Below are positions 23,997 through 32,920 of a stretch of 64,000 nucleotides of DNA, in pieces. The translations under genes were made by a program, and so were the position numbers. Location of the stretch: the NCBI GenBank assembly GCA_963815375.1, contig CAWFGX010000001.1:1984001-2048000 (forward strand). The letters are read 5' to 3'. The notes under the pieces were generated by a model. That model searched no databases. It was not told where the DNA came from and worked only from the letters and a program-made list of their open reading frames with translations. Positions within the stretch are counted from its first letter, which is position 1, and every line of letters begins with the position of its first letter. This DNA comes from JASHPR01 sp963815375. Its GTDB lineage: Bacteria > Actinomycetota > Actinomycetes > Streptosporangiales > Streptosporangiaceae.

Positions 23997-26900
23997 TCCA
24001 CCCTTGCCAGTGCGGCGGCGGGACGGAGCCGCGCCGCTCGCCAGCCGCCGAACAGGCCGGCGATGAGCCCGCCTGCGAGCGCCAGCGCGACGGCCAGCAG
24101 GATCAGGTCAACCGTGACCGGCGCGGTAAGCGGCACCGACACCGTGTGGCTGCTGGCGGGCGTCAGCGACTTCAGGGCGTTCCGGGCGCCGCCGCCGAGG
24201 GCCGAGCCAGACGCGGACACCGAGGCCGGGCTACTCGGCCCGACAGTCGCGGTCAGGCTCGGCGCCAGGTGTTCGATGAGCGCGGCGCCGGCGTAGCCGA
24301 GGCCCACCCCGGCCGCGGCTCCGGCGAGCCCGATCGCCAGCGATTCGCCGATGACCTGCCCGACAATCCGCCTGCTCTGCCAGCCAAGTGCCTTCAGGGT
24401 GCCGAACTCGCGCACCCGGCGCGCGACGGCCGCCGTCGTCAGCAGGCTTGCCAGGCCGAACGCCGCGATCAGCACCGCGACCGACAGCCACCGGCCGAGG
24501 TCATTGGCCAGGGTCGCTGCGCTGGAGATGGAACCGGTCACCTGGCTGGCCAGAGCGCTGGAGTCGGTGACGGTAGCCGACGGCAGCGCCTTGTGGATCT
24601 CCTGCTGCACCGCGGTGATGTCGGCGGCGCTCGCGGCTGACACGTAGATCGTGTCGACATCGCCGGCCAGGCTGGCCGACCCGAGCTTGCCGATACTCTG
24701 CGCCTTCGCCAGCGGAATGTAGATGTCCGGCGGATTGCCGCCCTCCGGTGCGCTGACAGTCCCGATGACCTTGAAGCTGGTGCCGCCCACGTCGACTGTG
24801 CTGCCGGCGCCGAGTTTGCTGGCGGCCGCGTAGCCCGAGTCGATGACCGCATCGGCGGCTGTCGCGTCGGCAGAGTTCAGGTCGGAGCCTGAGGTGAGCT
24901 TGCCCGCGCTCAGCGGCCCGAGCGACCGGTTAGCAAGATCCACGCCATCGACGGAAACCGTGCCGTAGCTGAAGCTGGAGGCCAGGCTGCCGCCGCCGCT
25001 GCCAACGGTGATCGACGGCACCGTGCCGTTGACCGTGACGTCGGTGAGCGTGAGCCCTCCGGCTGCGGCCGTCACATCCCGCTGCCTGGCCACCGTGGCC
25101 AGATCGCGGGAGCTGAGCACCCCGTACTGGCTCTCGAGCAGCTCATTTTCGTTGATGGTCGTGCCCGCCGCCACAGCCCCGTTCCTGATCGCCTTGATCT
25201 CCTGCCGGAACTGCACCGAGATGGCCGAACTCGTCCCCGCTGACGGCGGCTTGGTCACTGTGACGTCCGTGCCCACCCCGTACAGCGTGTGCAGCACGGT
25301 GGCCTGCGAGTTCTTGACCCCGTCCGACGCCGCGGTCACCGTGATCACGAGCCCGACCCCGAGCGCGAGGCCGAGCGCGATGAAGATCGCCTGGCGCATC
25401 CGGCGGCGCAGCTCGCGCCTGAGGTACGTAAAGAACATCGAGCCTCCTCTGGCAGCCCGTGCGCGCACGGGGGTAGCCGCCACGGGCACGGGCGCTGTTG
25501 TTGCGGATTCGGGAGCGATTGCGGGCAGTGCTGGTGCTGCCGGCGGCGGGCCGTCGCGGCGGCTCAGCTGCGACGGCCACCAGTTCCACCGGCCGAGCAG
25601 GACCGCCGCTGACGGGACGAGCAACGTGCGGACGATAAAGGTGTCCATCAGCACGCCCAGCGCCAGGCCCAGGCCGATCGCCTGGAGCTGGCCGCCCATG
25701 ACCCCGCCGCCAGCGACCGCGAATACGCCGAACGTTCCGGCCAGGATCAGACCGGCTGAAGTGACCGTCGGCCCGGTCCGGCCAATGGCCCGGACCACGG
25801 CCTCCCGCAGCCCCAGGTGCCGGGCCTCCTCCCGGATCCGGGTCATGATCAGGATGTTGTAGTCCTCGCCGAGCGCGAGCAGGAAGACGAACATCAGGAA
25901 CGGCAGGACGAAGACCAGCCCGTCCTGACCGCCGAGGTCGATGACCAGGAGCGTGGTGACGCCGAGCGCGGCCAGGTAGGACAGCACGACGCTGACGACG
26001 AGGTAGACCGGGGCAACCAGGCTGCGCAGCACGATCACCAGCAGCAGGGCGATCGCCAGCACCGCGACCGGGATGATCGTCGCGATATCGCTGTTCGCGG
26101 TGCTGCTGACGTCGTACAGGGCGGCGGCCTGGCCGGTAACCCCGCTGGCCACAGCGCCGGACCGGCGCGCGGCATCGGCCACAGCCATGCGGACCGCCGG
26201 CGTGGCGTCCATCGCTGGGGTGGACGTCTGGCTGCCGGCCCGCAGTCCGCCGAGGAACTGGACGATCTGCCCGTTCTGGCTGACGTACTGAGCGGATGCC
26301 CGGTAGGCGTCGTAGGTGCTGCGCGGTATCCGCAGGCCCGGAGGCTCGGCCAGCGGCAGGCCCTGCGGGCTGCCGAGCTCGGCGCGGGCCGCCGAATATG
26401 CGGCTGCCGTGAGGGTGCCGCCGTTGCCGTTGAGCGGGCCGGCCAGCTCGGCGAACAGCCCGGAGGCCCGCAGACTCTGCTCGGCCTCGGCCAACTCGCC
26501 TGAGTGCTGCCAGACCGGCGCGGGGTACTCCAGAACCAGCCGCGCCGGGTTCACCGCGAGCTGCCGGAAGTGGCCGGCGAGCAGGGCGTTGCCTGCTGCG
26601 GCGTCCGACCCGGCCGGGGCGGTGGCCGAGCGGTTCAGGCCCGCTGTCCGGTAGCCGAGCGCGGCCAGCGCCAGCGCGGCGAAGATCAGCACCCCCGCCC
26701 CCAGGGTGAGCAGCGGGCGGCGCACTGCGCGGCCGGCCGCCCGTCCCCAGATCCCGTCTTTAGTTTCAGAACGGTTCCCGGCGCCTGCCACACCGGGAAA
26801 CGCGAACCTGGCCGCGACTGCAAGGAGCGCGGGCAGCAGGGTCAGCCCGGCCAGCAGCATCACCGCTATGCCAACAGCCAGCGGGACGCCGAGGTCGTGG

Positions 26901-27847
26901 TACAGCCCGAAGCTGGCGAACAGCAGCGTCAGCAGGGCGAGGATCACGGTGCCCGCGGATGCGGTGATCGACGCGCCGACCCGGGTGAGCGCGGCGGTCA
27001 CGGCGGCGCGAGGCTCCGTTCCGTCCCTTAGTTCTTCCCGGAACCGGTAGGTGAGGAACAGGCCGTAATCGGTGCCCGCCCCGAGGATCAGAACGACCAG
27101 CAGCGTCTGGGTGACCGAGGAGATCTGCAGCCCGCTGGTGCCGAGGCCGGCGATGAGGCGCTCTGACGTCAGCAGGGCGACCACGCTGGGCAGGAATGTG
27201 ATCGCCGCGGCGACTGGCGACCGCAGCACGATCAGCAGCAGCACGATGATGAACAGGATCGAGAAGATCCCGATCCGGCTGGTCGCCTTGTTGCCGCTGG
27301 CGTTGTTCGCGGCGTTGGTGGCGACATTTCCGGCTAGGTGCAGCTGCAGCCCGGCCGGGGCGTGGGCCTGGGGGAACGTGGCCTGCAGTGCGCTGACGAC
27401 CTTCCGGAGCTGGGCCACGTTCTTGGCCGGCTCGCCGACAGTGACGGTGAACTGCACCGCCTTCCCGTCCGGTGAGATCGCGCTGCCGCCGGCCGATGTC
27501 ACCAGGCTCCGCTTTGCCTGCGCGACCACGCCGCTCACGTGCTCGGCCAGCTTGGCCTCGCGGCTGACCGCCGCCAGGTCGGCCTGGGTCAGCGGGCCGT
27601 CCTGGCGGGCGGCGACGATTGTGATCCGGCTGCGGCTGGTGCTGCCGAGCACCGAGATCCCGAGTGACTGCGCCTCGACGCTCTTGGCGCTTGACGACAG
27701 GAACGCGGTGGTGTCGCTGTTGGCCTGGCTGCCGAGGCTGGGCAGCGCCAGGAACGCGCCGACCAGGACCACCGCCCAGACCGCGATGACCAGCAGCCGG
27801 AACCGGACAACGAGTGCGGCAAGGCCGGCGAAGAACCCGCGTGTCAC
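23993..27847 (-). CDS. MMPL (RND-type) transporter fused to an FtsX-family ABC permease
   Basis: One 1284-residue frame. Residues about 1-760 are an MMPL protein: two repeats, each with a membrane segment, a large outer loop and a five-helix bundle, including GAGTDYGLFLTYR and ALGEDYNILIMTR (conserved proton-relay-like D/Y positions). A Pro/Ala-rich linker (about 765-803) leads into an FtsX/MacB permease from Met804: membrane helix, outer domain, then three helices with VREFGTLKALGWQSRRIVGQ. The GTG start overlaps the small gene upstream. The FtsX Met has its own AGAGGAGG, so a second, shorter product is possible. With the ATPase it may form a dual-energised exporter. Lipid or peptide substrate unknown. 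Confidence 0.88.
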   Translation of the reverse strand: MTRGFFAGLAALVVRFRLLVIAVWAVVLVGAFLALPSLGSQANSDTTAFLSSSAKSVEAQSLGISVLGSTSRSRITIVAARQDGPLTQADLAAVSREAKLAEHVSGVVAQAKRSLVTSAGGSAISPDGKAVQFTVTVGEPAKNVAQLRKVVSALQATFPQAHAPAGLQLHLAGNVATNAANNASGNKATSRIGIFSILFIIVLLLIVLRSPVAAAITFLPSVVALLTSERLIAGLGTSGLQISSVTQTLLVVLILGAGTDYGLFLTYRFREELRDGTEPRAAVTAALTRVGASITASAGTVILALLTLLFASFGLYHDLGVPLAVGIAVMLLAGLTLLPALLAVAARFAFPGVAGAGNRSETKDGIWGRAAGRAVRRPLLTLGAGVLIFAALALAALGYRTAGLNRSATAPAGSDAAAGNALLAGHFRQLAVNPARLVLEYPAPVWQHSGELAEAEQSLRASGLFAELAGPLNGNGGTLTAAAYSAARAELGSPQGLPLAEPPGLRIPRSTYDAYRASAQYVSQNGQIVQFLGGLRAGSQTSTPAMDATPAVRMAVADAARRSGAVASGVTGQAAALYDVSSTANSDIATIIPVAVLAIALLLVIVLRSLVAPVYLVVSVVLSYLAALGVTTLLVIDLGGQDGLVFVLPFLMFVFLLALGEDYNILIMTRIREEARHLGLREAVVRAIGRTGPTVTSAGLILAGTFGVFAVAGGGVMGGQLQAIGLGLALGVLMDTFIVRTLLVPSAAVLLGRWNWWPSQLSRRDGPPPAAPALPAIAPESATTAPVPVAATPVRARAARGGSMFFTYLRRELRRRMRQAIFIALGLALGVGLVITVTAASDGVKNSQATVLHTLYGVGTDVTVTKPPSAGTSSAISVQFRQEIKAIRNGAVAAGTTINENELLESQYGVLSSRDLATVARQRDVTAAAGGLTLTDVTVNGTVPSITVGSGGGSLASSFSYGTVSVDGVDLANRSLGPLSAGKLTSGSDLNSADATAADAVIDSGYAAASKLGAGSTVDVGGTSFKVIGTVSAPEGGNPPDIYIPLAKAQSIGKLGSASLAGDVDTIYVSAASAADITAVQQEIHKALPSATVTDSSALASQVTGSISSAATLANDLGRWLSVAVLIAAFGLASLLTTAAVARRVREFGTLKALGWQSRRIVGQVIGESLAIGLAGAAAGVGLGYAGAALIEHLAPSLTATVGPSSPASVSASGSALGGGARNALKSLTPASSHTVSVPLTAPVTVDLILLAVALALAGGLIAGLFGGWRAARLRPAAALARVE
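25436..25450 (-). promoter_or_regulatory. Internal ribosome-binding site and ATG of the FtsX half
   Basis: AGAGGAGG (minus strand, 25450-25443), 4 bases, then ATG (25438-25436), all in frame inside the MMPL-FtsX fusion. These bases encode R-G-G-S-M. Such a perfect site is unexpected in the middle of a gene and marks the old start of a separate ftsX-like gene. Confidence 0.75.
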
Positions 27848-28089
27848 GGCTTCTCCGTTGGCTCGGAGGCCCGGCCTGTTTCCCAGGGTCGGGCCTCCGG
27901 CCCTGCGGGGGGCTCCGGGGGGTCGTCCCCCGGGGCCAGCACGGAACGGGCTGCCCGGGCCCGGGCGGCGCACATGACCCAGCCAGCGGCGAGGATCACG
28001 ATCACGATTAGCAGTGCTATGAAGATCAGCAGCCTGATGCCGCCGCCCTTGCCGCCGGCGGCCAGAGTGGTCACCGCGATCTCATGCAT
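27844..28089 (-). CDS. Small single-pass membrane protein
   Basis: 81 residues. One transmembrane helix (RLLIFIALLIVIVILAAGWV, about 19-38), then a basic stretch ARARAARS and a Pro/Glu-rich cytosolic tail. Not a recognised family. A GGAGG lies 5 bases before the ATG. It is the first gene of the operon with MMPL-FtsX and the ATPase (GTGA overlap), so an accessory or assembly role in that transporter is plausible. Confidence 0.72.
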   Translation of the reverse strand: MHEIAVTTLAAGGKGGGIRLLIFIALLIVIVILAAGWVMCAARARAARSVLAPGDDPPEPPAGPEARPWETGRASEPTEKP

Positions 28090-28218
28090 GTGCGCCTCCG
28101 TGGGCCGGTCCGAAATCCGGGTCCCATCGTTGGCGCCGCCGTGGCTGGAGTCGTCAGCCCGGCGAACCGAGTTTTCCTGCTGCCCAGGCTTTACCGCGGC
28201 CGGCGGGCTGCGTCCGGG

Positions 28219-28236
28219 GATGTACTCCGCGATGTA
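28219..28236 (-). promoter_or_regulatory. Direct TACATC repeats upstream of the exporter operon
   Basis: TACATC occurs twice on the minus strand (28236-28231 and 28224-28219), 12 bases apart, about one helical turn. The same hexamer forms the core of the palindrome at 30161-30196 upstream of the kinase gene. It is a candidate recognition sequence for the response regulator encoded in between. Confidence 0.45.
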
Positions 28237-28237
28237 C

Positions 28238-28894
28238 CTAGCGGGGCGTCACCAGGCCGGCCTGGTAGGCGAGCACCACGAGCTGGGCCCGGTCCCGGGC
28301 GGCCAGCTTGGTCAGGATCCGGCTGACGTGAGTCTTGGCCGTGGGCACGCTCATCACCAGGCGGCCGGCGATCTCGGTGTTGGACAGGCCGTTAGCGATC
28401 AGCACGAGGACCTCGCGCTCGCGGGCGGTGAGCTGGGCGAGCGCGCCCGGCGGTGGCCGCAGCGGGTCAGGCTGACGTGCGAAGTGCTCGATCAGCCGGT
28501 GGGTGACGTTCGGCGCCAGCAGCGCCTCGCCAGCAGCGACCACACGGATAGCGGACAGCAGCTCCTCGGGCGGCCGGTCCTTGAGCATGAACCCGCTCGC
28601 GCCTGCCCGCAGCGCGCCGAACACGTACTCGTCCAGGTCGAACGTTGTCAGGATCAGCACCCGCGGCGGCGGCCCGGTTGCGGTGATCTGCCTGGTCGCC
28701 TCGATGCCGTCGAGCAGCGGCATGCGGATGTCCATCAGCACCACGTCGGGAGCTGTCGCCCTGGCGACCGCGACGGCCTCGGCACCGTCGGCCGCCTCGC
28801 CCAGTACGGCCAGGTCCGGCTCCGACTCGATCAGCAGGCGGAACCCGGCCCGGACGATGGCCTGGTCATCAGCCACGACCACGCCGATGGGCAC
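28238..28894 (-). CDS. LuxR/NarL-family response regulator
   Basis: 218 residues. The receiver has VVADDQ, LMDIRMP (phospho-Asp), LTTFD and MLKDRP. The LuxR helix-turn-helix is LTAREREVLVLIANGLSNTE with TAKTHVSRILTKLAARDR. GTG 28894 immediately follows the TAG of the histidine kinase when the kinase reading frame is corrected, so the genes are adjacent and coupled. Located directly upstream of the small-membrane-protein/MMPL-FtsX/ATPase operon, which it probably controls. Confidence 0.93.
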   Translation of the reverse strand: MPIGVVVADDQAIVRAGFRLLIESEPDLAVLGEAADGAEAVAVARATAPDVVLMDIRMPLLDGIEATRQITATGPPPRVLILTTFDLDEYVFGALRAGASGFMLKDRPPEELLSAIRVVAAGEALLAPNVTHRLIEHFARQPDPLRPPPGALAQLTAREREVLVLIANGLSNTEIAGRLVMSVPTAKTHVSRILTKLAARDRAQLVVLAYQAGLVTPR

Positions 28895-30113
28895 CTAGGC
28901 CACCCGGTCGGCTGCTGGCCCGGGTACCGGTAGGAACGCCTCGACCCGGAACCCGCCGCCGGGAAGCGGCGCGGCGTCCAGCGTGCCGCCGAACGCCGCG
29001 GTGCGCTCCCGCATGCCCACAATCCCGTGCCCGCCAGCGCGGCCAGTCCGCACGGGTACGCCGGCCTGGCCCGCTGTCGGTGACCGTGATCGCCACCCCG
29101 TCGGTGCGAGCGCACACCCGCACCTCGGCCTGGGCCCCGGGCGCGTGCTTGACCACGTTGGTAAGTGCTTCCTGGACGATCCGGTACGCGGTCAGGCTAG
29201 CGGCCGGCGTCAGCATCGCGGCGTCACCGCTGACGTCCAGGTCCACTAACATGTCCGCAGAACGCATGGCTGCGGCGAGCTCCCCCAGCTCGCTGATCCC
29301 CGGCACAGGGGCGAGGCTCGGCTTTTCGGTGTCGTCGTCGCGCAGCAGCCCGAGGATGCGCCGCACCTCCCCGACCGCGGTCCTGCCGCTCACCTCGACC
29401 GCCCTCAGCGCCCGGAGCGCCTCGGCGGGCCGGTCGGCCCCGACCTTGCGGCCGACACCAGCCTGGATCGTGATCATGCTCAGCGTGTGCGCCACCACGT
29501 CGTGCAGTTCCCTGGCGATCCGCACCCGTTCCTCCCGGGCCGCCAGCTGCCCTCGCTCTGCCTCGGCCAGCCGCTGCTGCTCGGCCTGCTCAGCCAGCCC
29601 GGCAAGGTACCGGCGGCGTTCCCGCACGCTGTCGCCGACGAACCACATCGCGGCGCACACCACGAGGCTGCGGACCCAGTCGACCTGGCGAGCGGAGCTG
29701 GCCGCGGCGGCCAGCACGCCGGCGGCGAGCACCAGCTCGGCCGCGACGAGCAGTGCGACCGCGAGAGGCCGGCGGTAGCGGGAACCCGCCATGTAGGCGG
29801 CCATCCCGAGCACCACGCTCGCGAGGTTGGGCAGCCGGCCCAGCGCTGTCAGCCCGCAGCAGCCCACGGTGACAACGGCGAGCACAGGAACCGGCCAGAT
29901 CCGCCGCAGCGCCACCGGCGCCGTGGCCGCCACGCCCAGCGCGGCAGTGACCGACGAGGGCGTGTGGAAGCGGACGCCGTGACGGAACCCGAGAAACACC
30001 GCCGCGGTCCCCACCGCGGCCGCGGCGCAGTCGATAGCCAGCCACTGCCCGCTGCTCAGCCGGTAGGCCAGAGGCGGGCGCGGCACGCCACTGGCATCGT
30101 CCACGACAGCCAC
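28895..30113 (-). pseudogene. NarL-type sensor histidine kinase with a C-terminal frameshift
   Basis: The membrane sensor half has four to five hydrophobic segments. The dimerisation box is IARELHDVVAHTLSM, and the N-box is IVQEALTNVVKHA. After VTDSGPG the open frame turns into Arg-rich nonsense and runs into the regulator gene. Dropping one base in the C run at 29070-29072 restores GGHGIVGMRERTAAFGG and PLPGGGFRVEAFLPV, ending at TAG 28897-28895, which abuts the regulator start. So the ATP-lid end is frameshifted, or the sequence has a one-base error. The start is uncertain; GTG 30113 or 30104, both without a good ribosome-binding site. Confidence 0.8.
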
Positions 30114-30160
30114 GATCCGACAGTAATCCTGAACATCGCTAACCGCGTCCGCCCCCGGTC

Positions 30161-30196
30161 GCAGGCCTGCTACATCCAGGGATGTAGCAGGCCTGC
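30161..30196. repeat. Perfect 16-bp palindromic stem with 4-nt loop
   Basis: GCAGGCCTGCTACATC (30161-30176), CAGG, then its exact complement (30181-30196). It lies about 50 bases upstream of the kinase start and 65 bases past the end of the 30262 gene. It could be a terminator for that gene or an operator for the kinase/regulator operon; the inner CTACATCC-AG-GGATGTAG shares TACATC with 28219-28236. Confidence 0.85.
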
Positions 30197-30261
30197 CCGG
30201 AGCGCCAACGGGCTCCAAAGCGCCCGGAGGCAAGCGAGGGCAGAAAACACTGCCCGGCACG

Positions 30262-30483
30262 TCAGGCGGCCCGGTGCGCCATGGTTTCCTTGGACTCCCG
30301 CGGCTGCGGGATGGTGCGCAGCAGGCCGTGCGAGGGGCCCCGGCGAAGAGCTGCGTGCGACGCCGACCTTGTGTGGCGAGACCGCCGTGCCTGGCGGGCC
30401 AGCCGCGCGGCGGCGGCCGTCGACCGCATTTCCCGGTTGTGCTCCTCTGCGATCAGCTGCAGCAGGTACGGGTGCGCGTACAT
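30262..30483 (-). CDS. Small basic actinobacterial protein
   Basis: 73 residues starting MYAHPYLLQLIAEEHNREMR, then Ala/Arg-rich AAARLARQARRSRHTRS. Short proteins with this start, an Ala/Arg helix and no further domain are common in actinomycetes and have no known role. GAGGAGG sits five bases before ATG 30483 and decides the start. Divergent from the NB-ARC gene. Confidence 0.75.
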   Translation of the reverse strand: MYAHPYLLQLIAEEHNREMRSTAAAARLARQARRSRHTRSASHAALRRGPSHGLLRTIPQPRESKETMAHRAA

Positions 30484-30564
30484 GGTTCCTCCTCGAACTG
30501 AGGGCCGGGTCTCGGCCCGCATGATCGAGGTTCGCCGTAAGGCACCATCGCCCGCATCGGGCGT

Positions 30565-32811
30565 ATGCCTTATCTCTGGCACGGCGGGCGCCTTAGCCGG
30601 TGCAGCGCCCGCCAGGGGCGGGCTAAGCCCTTGTGCGCCATGCGCTGCGCGCTGGGCGAAGTCAAGGACAAAAACCCGCGTTCCCGCCTATCTGCGGCAC
30701 TTAATATTCAGATCGTGCAGGTGCAGCCCGACGCGGCCAGGCCAGGTGTCCCGGTCATCGCCGTCGGCCCCAGGCCGCTGGCGGCGCGGCAGCTTCCGGC
30801 CGGGCTGACCGGGGGAAGCGGGTTCGTCGGAAGACAAGCTGAGCTAGCCGAACTGTCGGCGCTGATGGATCAGACAAGGGCTGACGGCACGGCGGCGATC
30901 TCGGCGGTCTCCGGGACAGCCGGGGTGGGCAAGACCGCGCTGGCAGTGCACTGGGCTCAGCAGGTCGCGGCGGAGTTCCCTGACGGACAGTTCTATCTGG
31001 ACCTCCGGGGTTTCGGGCCGTCGCGCGCGCCGGTAGAGCCTGCCGAATCCGTCAGCGCGTTGCTCCATGCTCTCGGCGGGTCGCCGGAGAAAATTCCCGG
31101 CAACCCGGATGCGCGGGCACGGCTCTATCGCAGCCTGCTGAATGGCAAGCGGGTGCTGCTGGTCCTGGACAACGCTTCCTCCGAGGAACAGGTCCTCCCG
31201 CTGCTGCCCGCCGAACCTGGCTCCCTGGCGATCGTGACCAGCCGCGACCGCCTCGCCGGGCTAGCCGACGTCGGGGCCAGGATGATCGCCCTCGAGGTGC
31301 TGACCGAGCTTCAGGCCAGCGCCCTCATGGCGGCCAGTCTGGGACCGGAACGCCTGGCCGCGGAGCCAGCAGCGGTAGCCGAACTCACCAGGCTGTGCGC
31401 CGGGCTGCCGCTAGCCGTCGCCATTGCCACGGCTGAGGTTCGCTCCCGTCCTGAGTTCGCCCTGGCCATCCTGGCTGCGGAGCTGCGCGACACTGCTGGG
31501 CGGCTCACCGCGGCTGACGCTGCCGACCTGGCTCCGGGTGTGCGAGCCGTGCTCGCCTGGTCGCGGGCGAATCTGACCCCAGCCGCTGCGGAGATGTTCC
31601 GGCTGCTGGGACTGCACCAGGGCCCCGATATCACCGCCCCGGCCGCCGCCAGTCTGGCGGACACCTCTCTCTCGCAGGCGCGCGATCTGGTGAGCGAGCT
31701 CACCGGCCGCCAGTTGCTGACCGAGCCCGTCCCGGGCCGCTACGCGCTGCACGATCTGATCCGTTCCTATGCCGCCGAGCAAGCCGCAGCCATGGACGAC
31801 GCGGAGGCCGGCCGCGCCGCGCTGGCCCGGGTGCTGGACCACTACCTTCACACCGCGCACACCGCCGCCTTGCTGCTGAACCCGTCACGGGAGATCGACC
31901 TGGCCCCGGCCAAGGACGGAATCCCGGGCGAGCACCTCGCCGACTACCGGGAGGCGCTGGCATGGTTCGAGGCCGAGCGGCATGCGCTGCTGTCCGCCGT
32001 CACCGTCGCCGCCGATGCCGGCTTCGGCGTTCATGCCTGGCAGATCGCCTGGACGATGACCGACTTCCTGAACCGGCGCGGGTTCTGGCTCGACCTGGCC
32101 GCGATCAGCCGCGTCGCGCTGGCAGCCGCTACCCGCCTCGGCGACGTCGCCGGCCAGGCCACCGCCAGCCGCATGGTCGCGTTGACCAGTGCCAGGGCAG
32201 GTGACTACGACCAGGCTCGTGCTTACCTGACGGACTGCCTGAGCCTGTGCCGGCAGGCTGGCAACCGTGCTCTGGAGGCACGCGTCTACCAGACCCTGGG
32301 ATGGGTGAGCGCGCAGGAAGACCGCTATTTCGACTCCCTTAGCCACGTCCAGCAAGCCCTGGCCCTGTTCCGGGCCATCGGCAACCGGGCCGGGGAGGCC
32401 CTGGCGCTGAACAACATCGGTTACTGCCACCTTCGTCTCGGAGACCGCCGCCTGGCCCGGACGTTCTGCGAGCAGGCCGTGCTTATCCAGCGCGAAGGGG
32501 GCAGCAGGCACGGCGAGGCCATCGCGCTGGATAGCCTCGGCGAGGCCGAGCACCAGCTGGGCCGTCACGCTGAGGCCATCGAGTGCTATCAGCGCGCGAT
32601 CGGCCTTTTCCGGGATCTCGGCGAGCGCTACGGGGAGGCTGAGGTTCTGGTTCACCTCGGCGATGCCCTGGTCGCCGAGGACCGGCAGCAAGCGCGCGAC
32701 GCCTGGCTGCAGTCGGTGGCAATCCTCGATGACCTGCGCCATCCGCTCGCGAGCCAGGTCCGGCGCAAGCTCAGCAGCGCATCAGCGGAGTCGCGGACGC
32801 CCCCGGCCTGA
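30565..32811 (+). CDS. AfsR-like NB-ARC ATPase with TPR repeats
   Basis: Up to 748 residues. A QLPAGLTGGSGFVGRQAEL entry segment (about 75-93) leads to an NB-ARC STAND ATPase: Walker A GTAGVGKTA, Walker B RVLLVLDNA, sensor IVTSRDR and GLPLAV. From about residue 480 helical TPR repeats follow (QALALFRAIGNRAGEALALN, AIGLFRDLGERYGEAEVL). The BTAD/OmpR DNA-binding part of AfsR/SARP proteins is absent, so it likely signals through partners. The start is uncertain: the first 60 residues look non-domain and have no good ribosome-binding site. Confidence 0.88.
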   Translation: MPYLWHGGRLSRCSARQGRAKPLCAMRCALGEVKDKNPRSRLSAALNIQIVQVQPDAARPGVPVIAVGPRPLAARQLPAGLTGGSGFVGRQAELAELSALMDQTRADGTAAISAVSGTAGVGKTALAVHWAQQVAAEFPDGQFYLDLRGFGPSRAPVEPAESVSALLHALGGSPEKIPGNPDARARLYRSLLNGKRVLLVLDNASSEEQVLPLLPAEPGSLAIVTSRDRLAGLADVGARMIALEVLTELQASALMAASLGPERLAAEPAAVAELTRLCAGLPLAVAIATAEVRSRPEFALAILAAELRDTAGRLTAADAADLAPGVRAVLAWSRANLTPAAAEMFRLLGLHQGPDITAPAAASLADTSLSQARDLVSELTGRQLLTEPVPGRYALHDLIRSYAAEQAAAMDDAEAGRAALARVLDHYLHTAHTAALLLNPSREIDLAPAKDGIPGEHLADYREALAWFEAERHALLSAVTVAADAGFGVHAWQIAWTMTDFLNRRGFWLDLAAISRVALAAATRLGDVAGQATASRMVALTSARAGDYDQARAYLTDCLSLCRQAGNRALEARVYQTLGWVSAQEDRYFDSLSHVQQALALFRAIGNRAGEALALNNIGYCHLRLGDRRLARTFCEQAVLIQREGGSRHGEAIALDSLGEAEHQLGRHAEAIECYQRAIGLFRDLGERYGEAEVLVHLGDALVAEDRQQARDAWLQSVAILDDLRHPLASQVRRKLSSASAESRTPPA

Positions 32812-32920
32812 TCGGGTGCGAAAGCCCCGTCCCGGCGCGGTGTCCCGCTCGAGCAGCTGACGGCAGCTGGCGGATACCAGCCGGCCCCGCCGAATTCTTG
32901 TCGCAGATGGCGGCTGCTTG

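Noticed and set aside
29487..30524. 345-residue plus-strand frame opposite the kinase
   Set aside because: Composition is His/Arg/Pro-rich noise; the minus-strand kinase has clear motifs.
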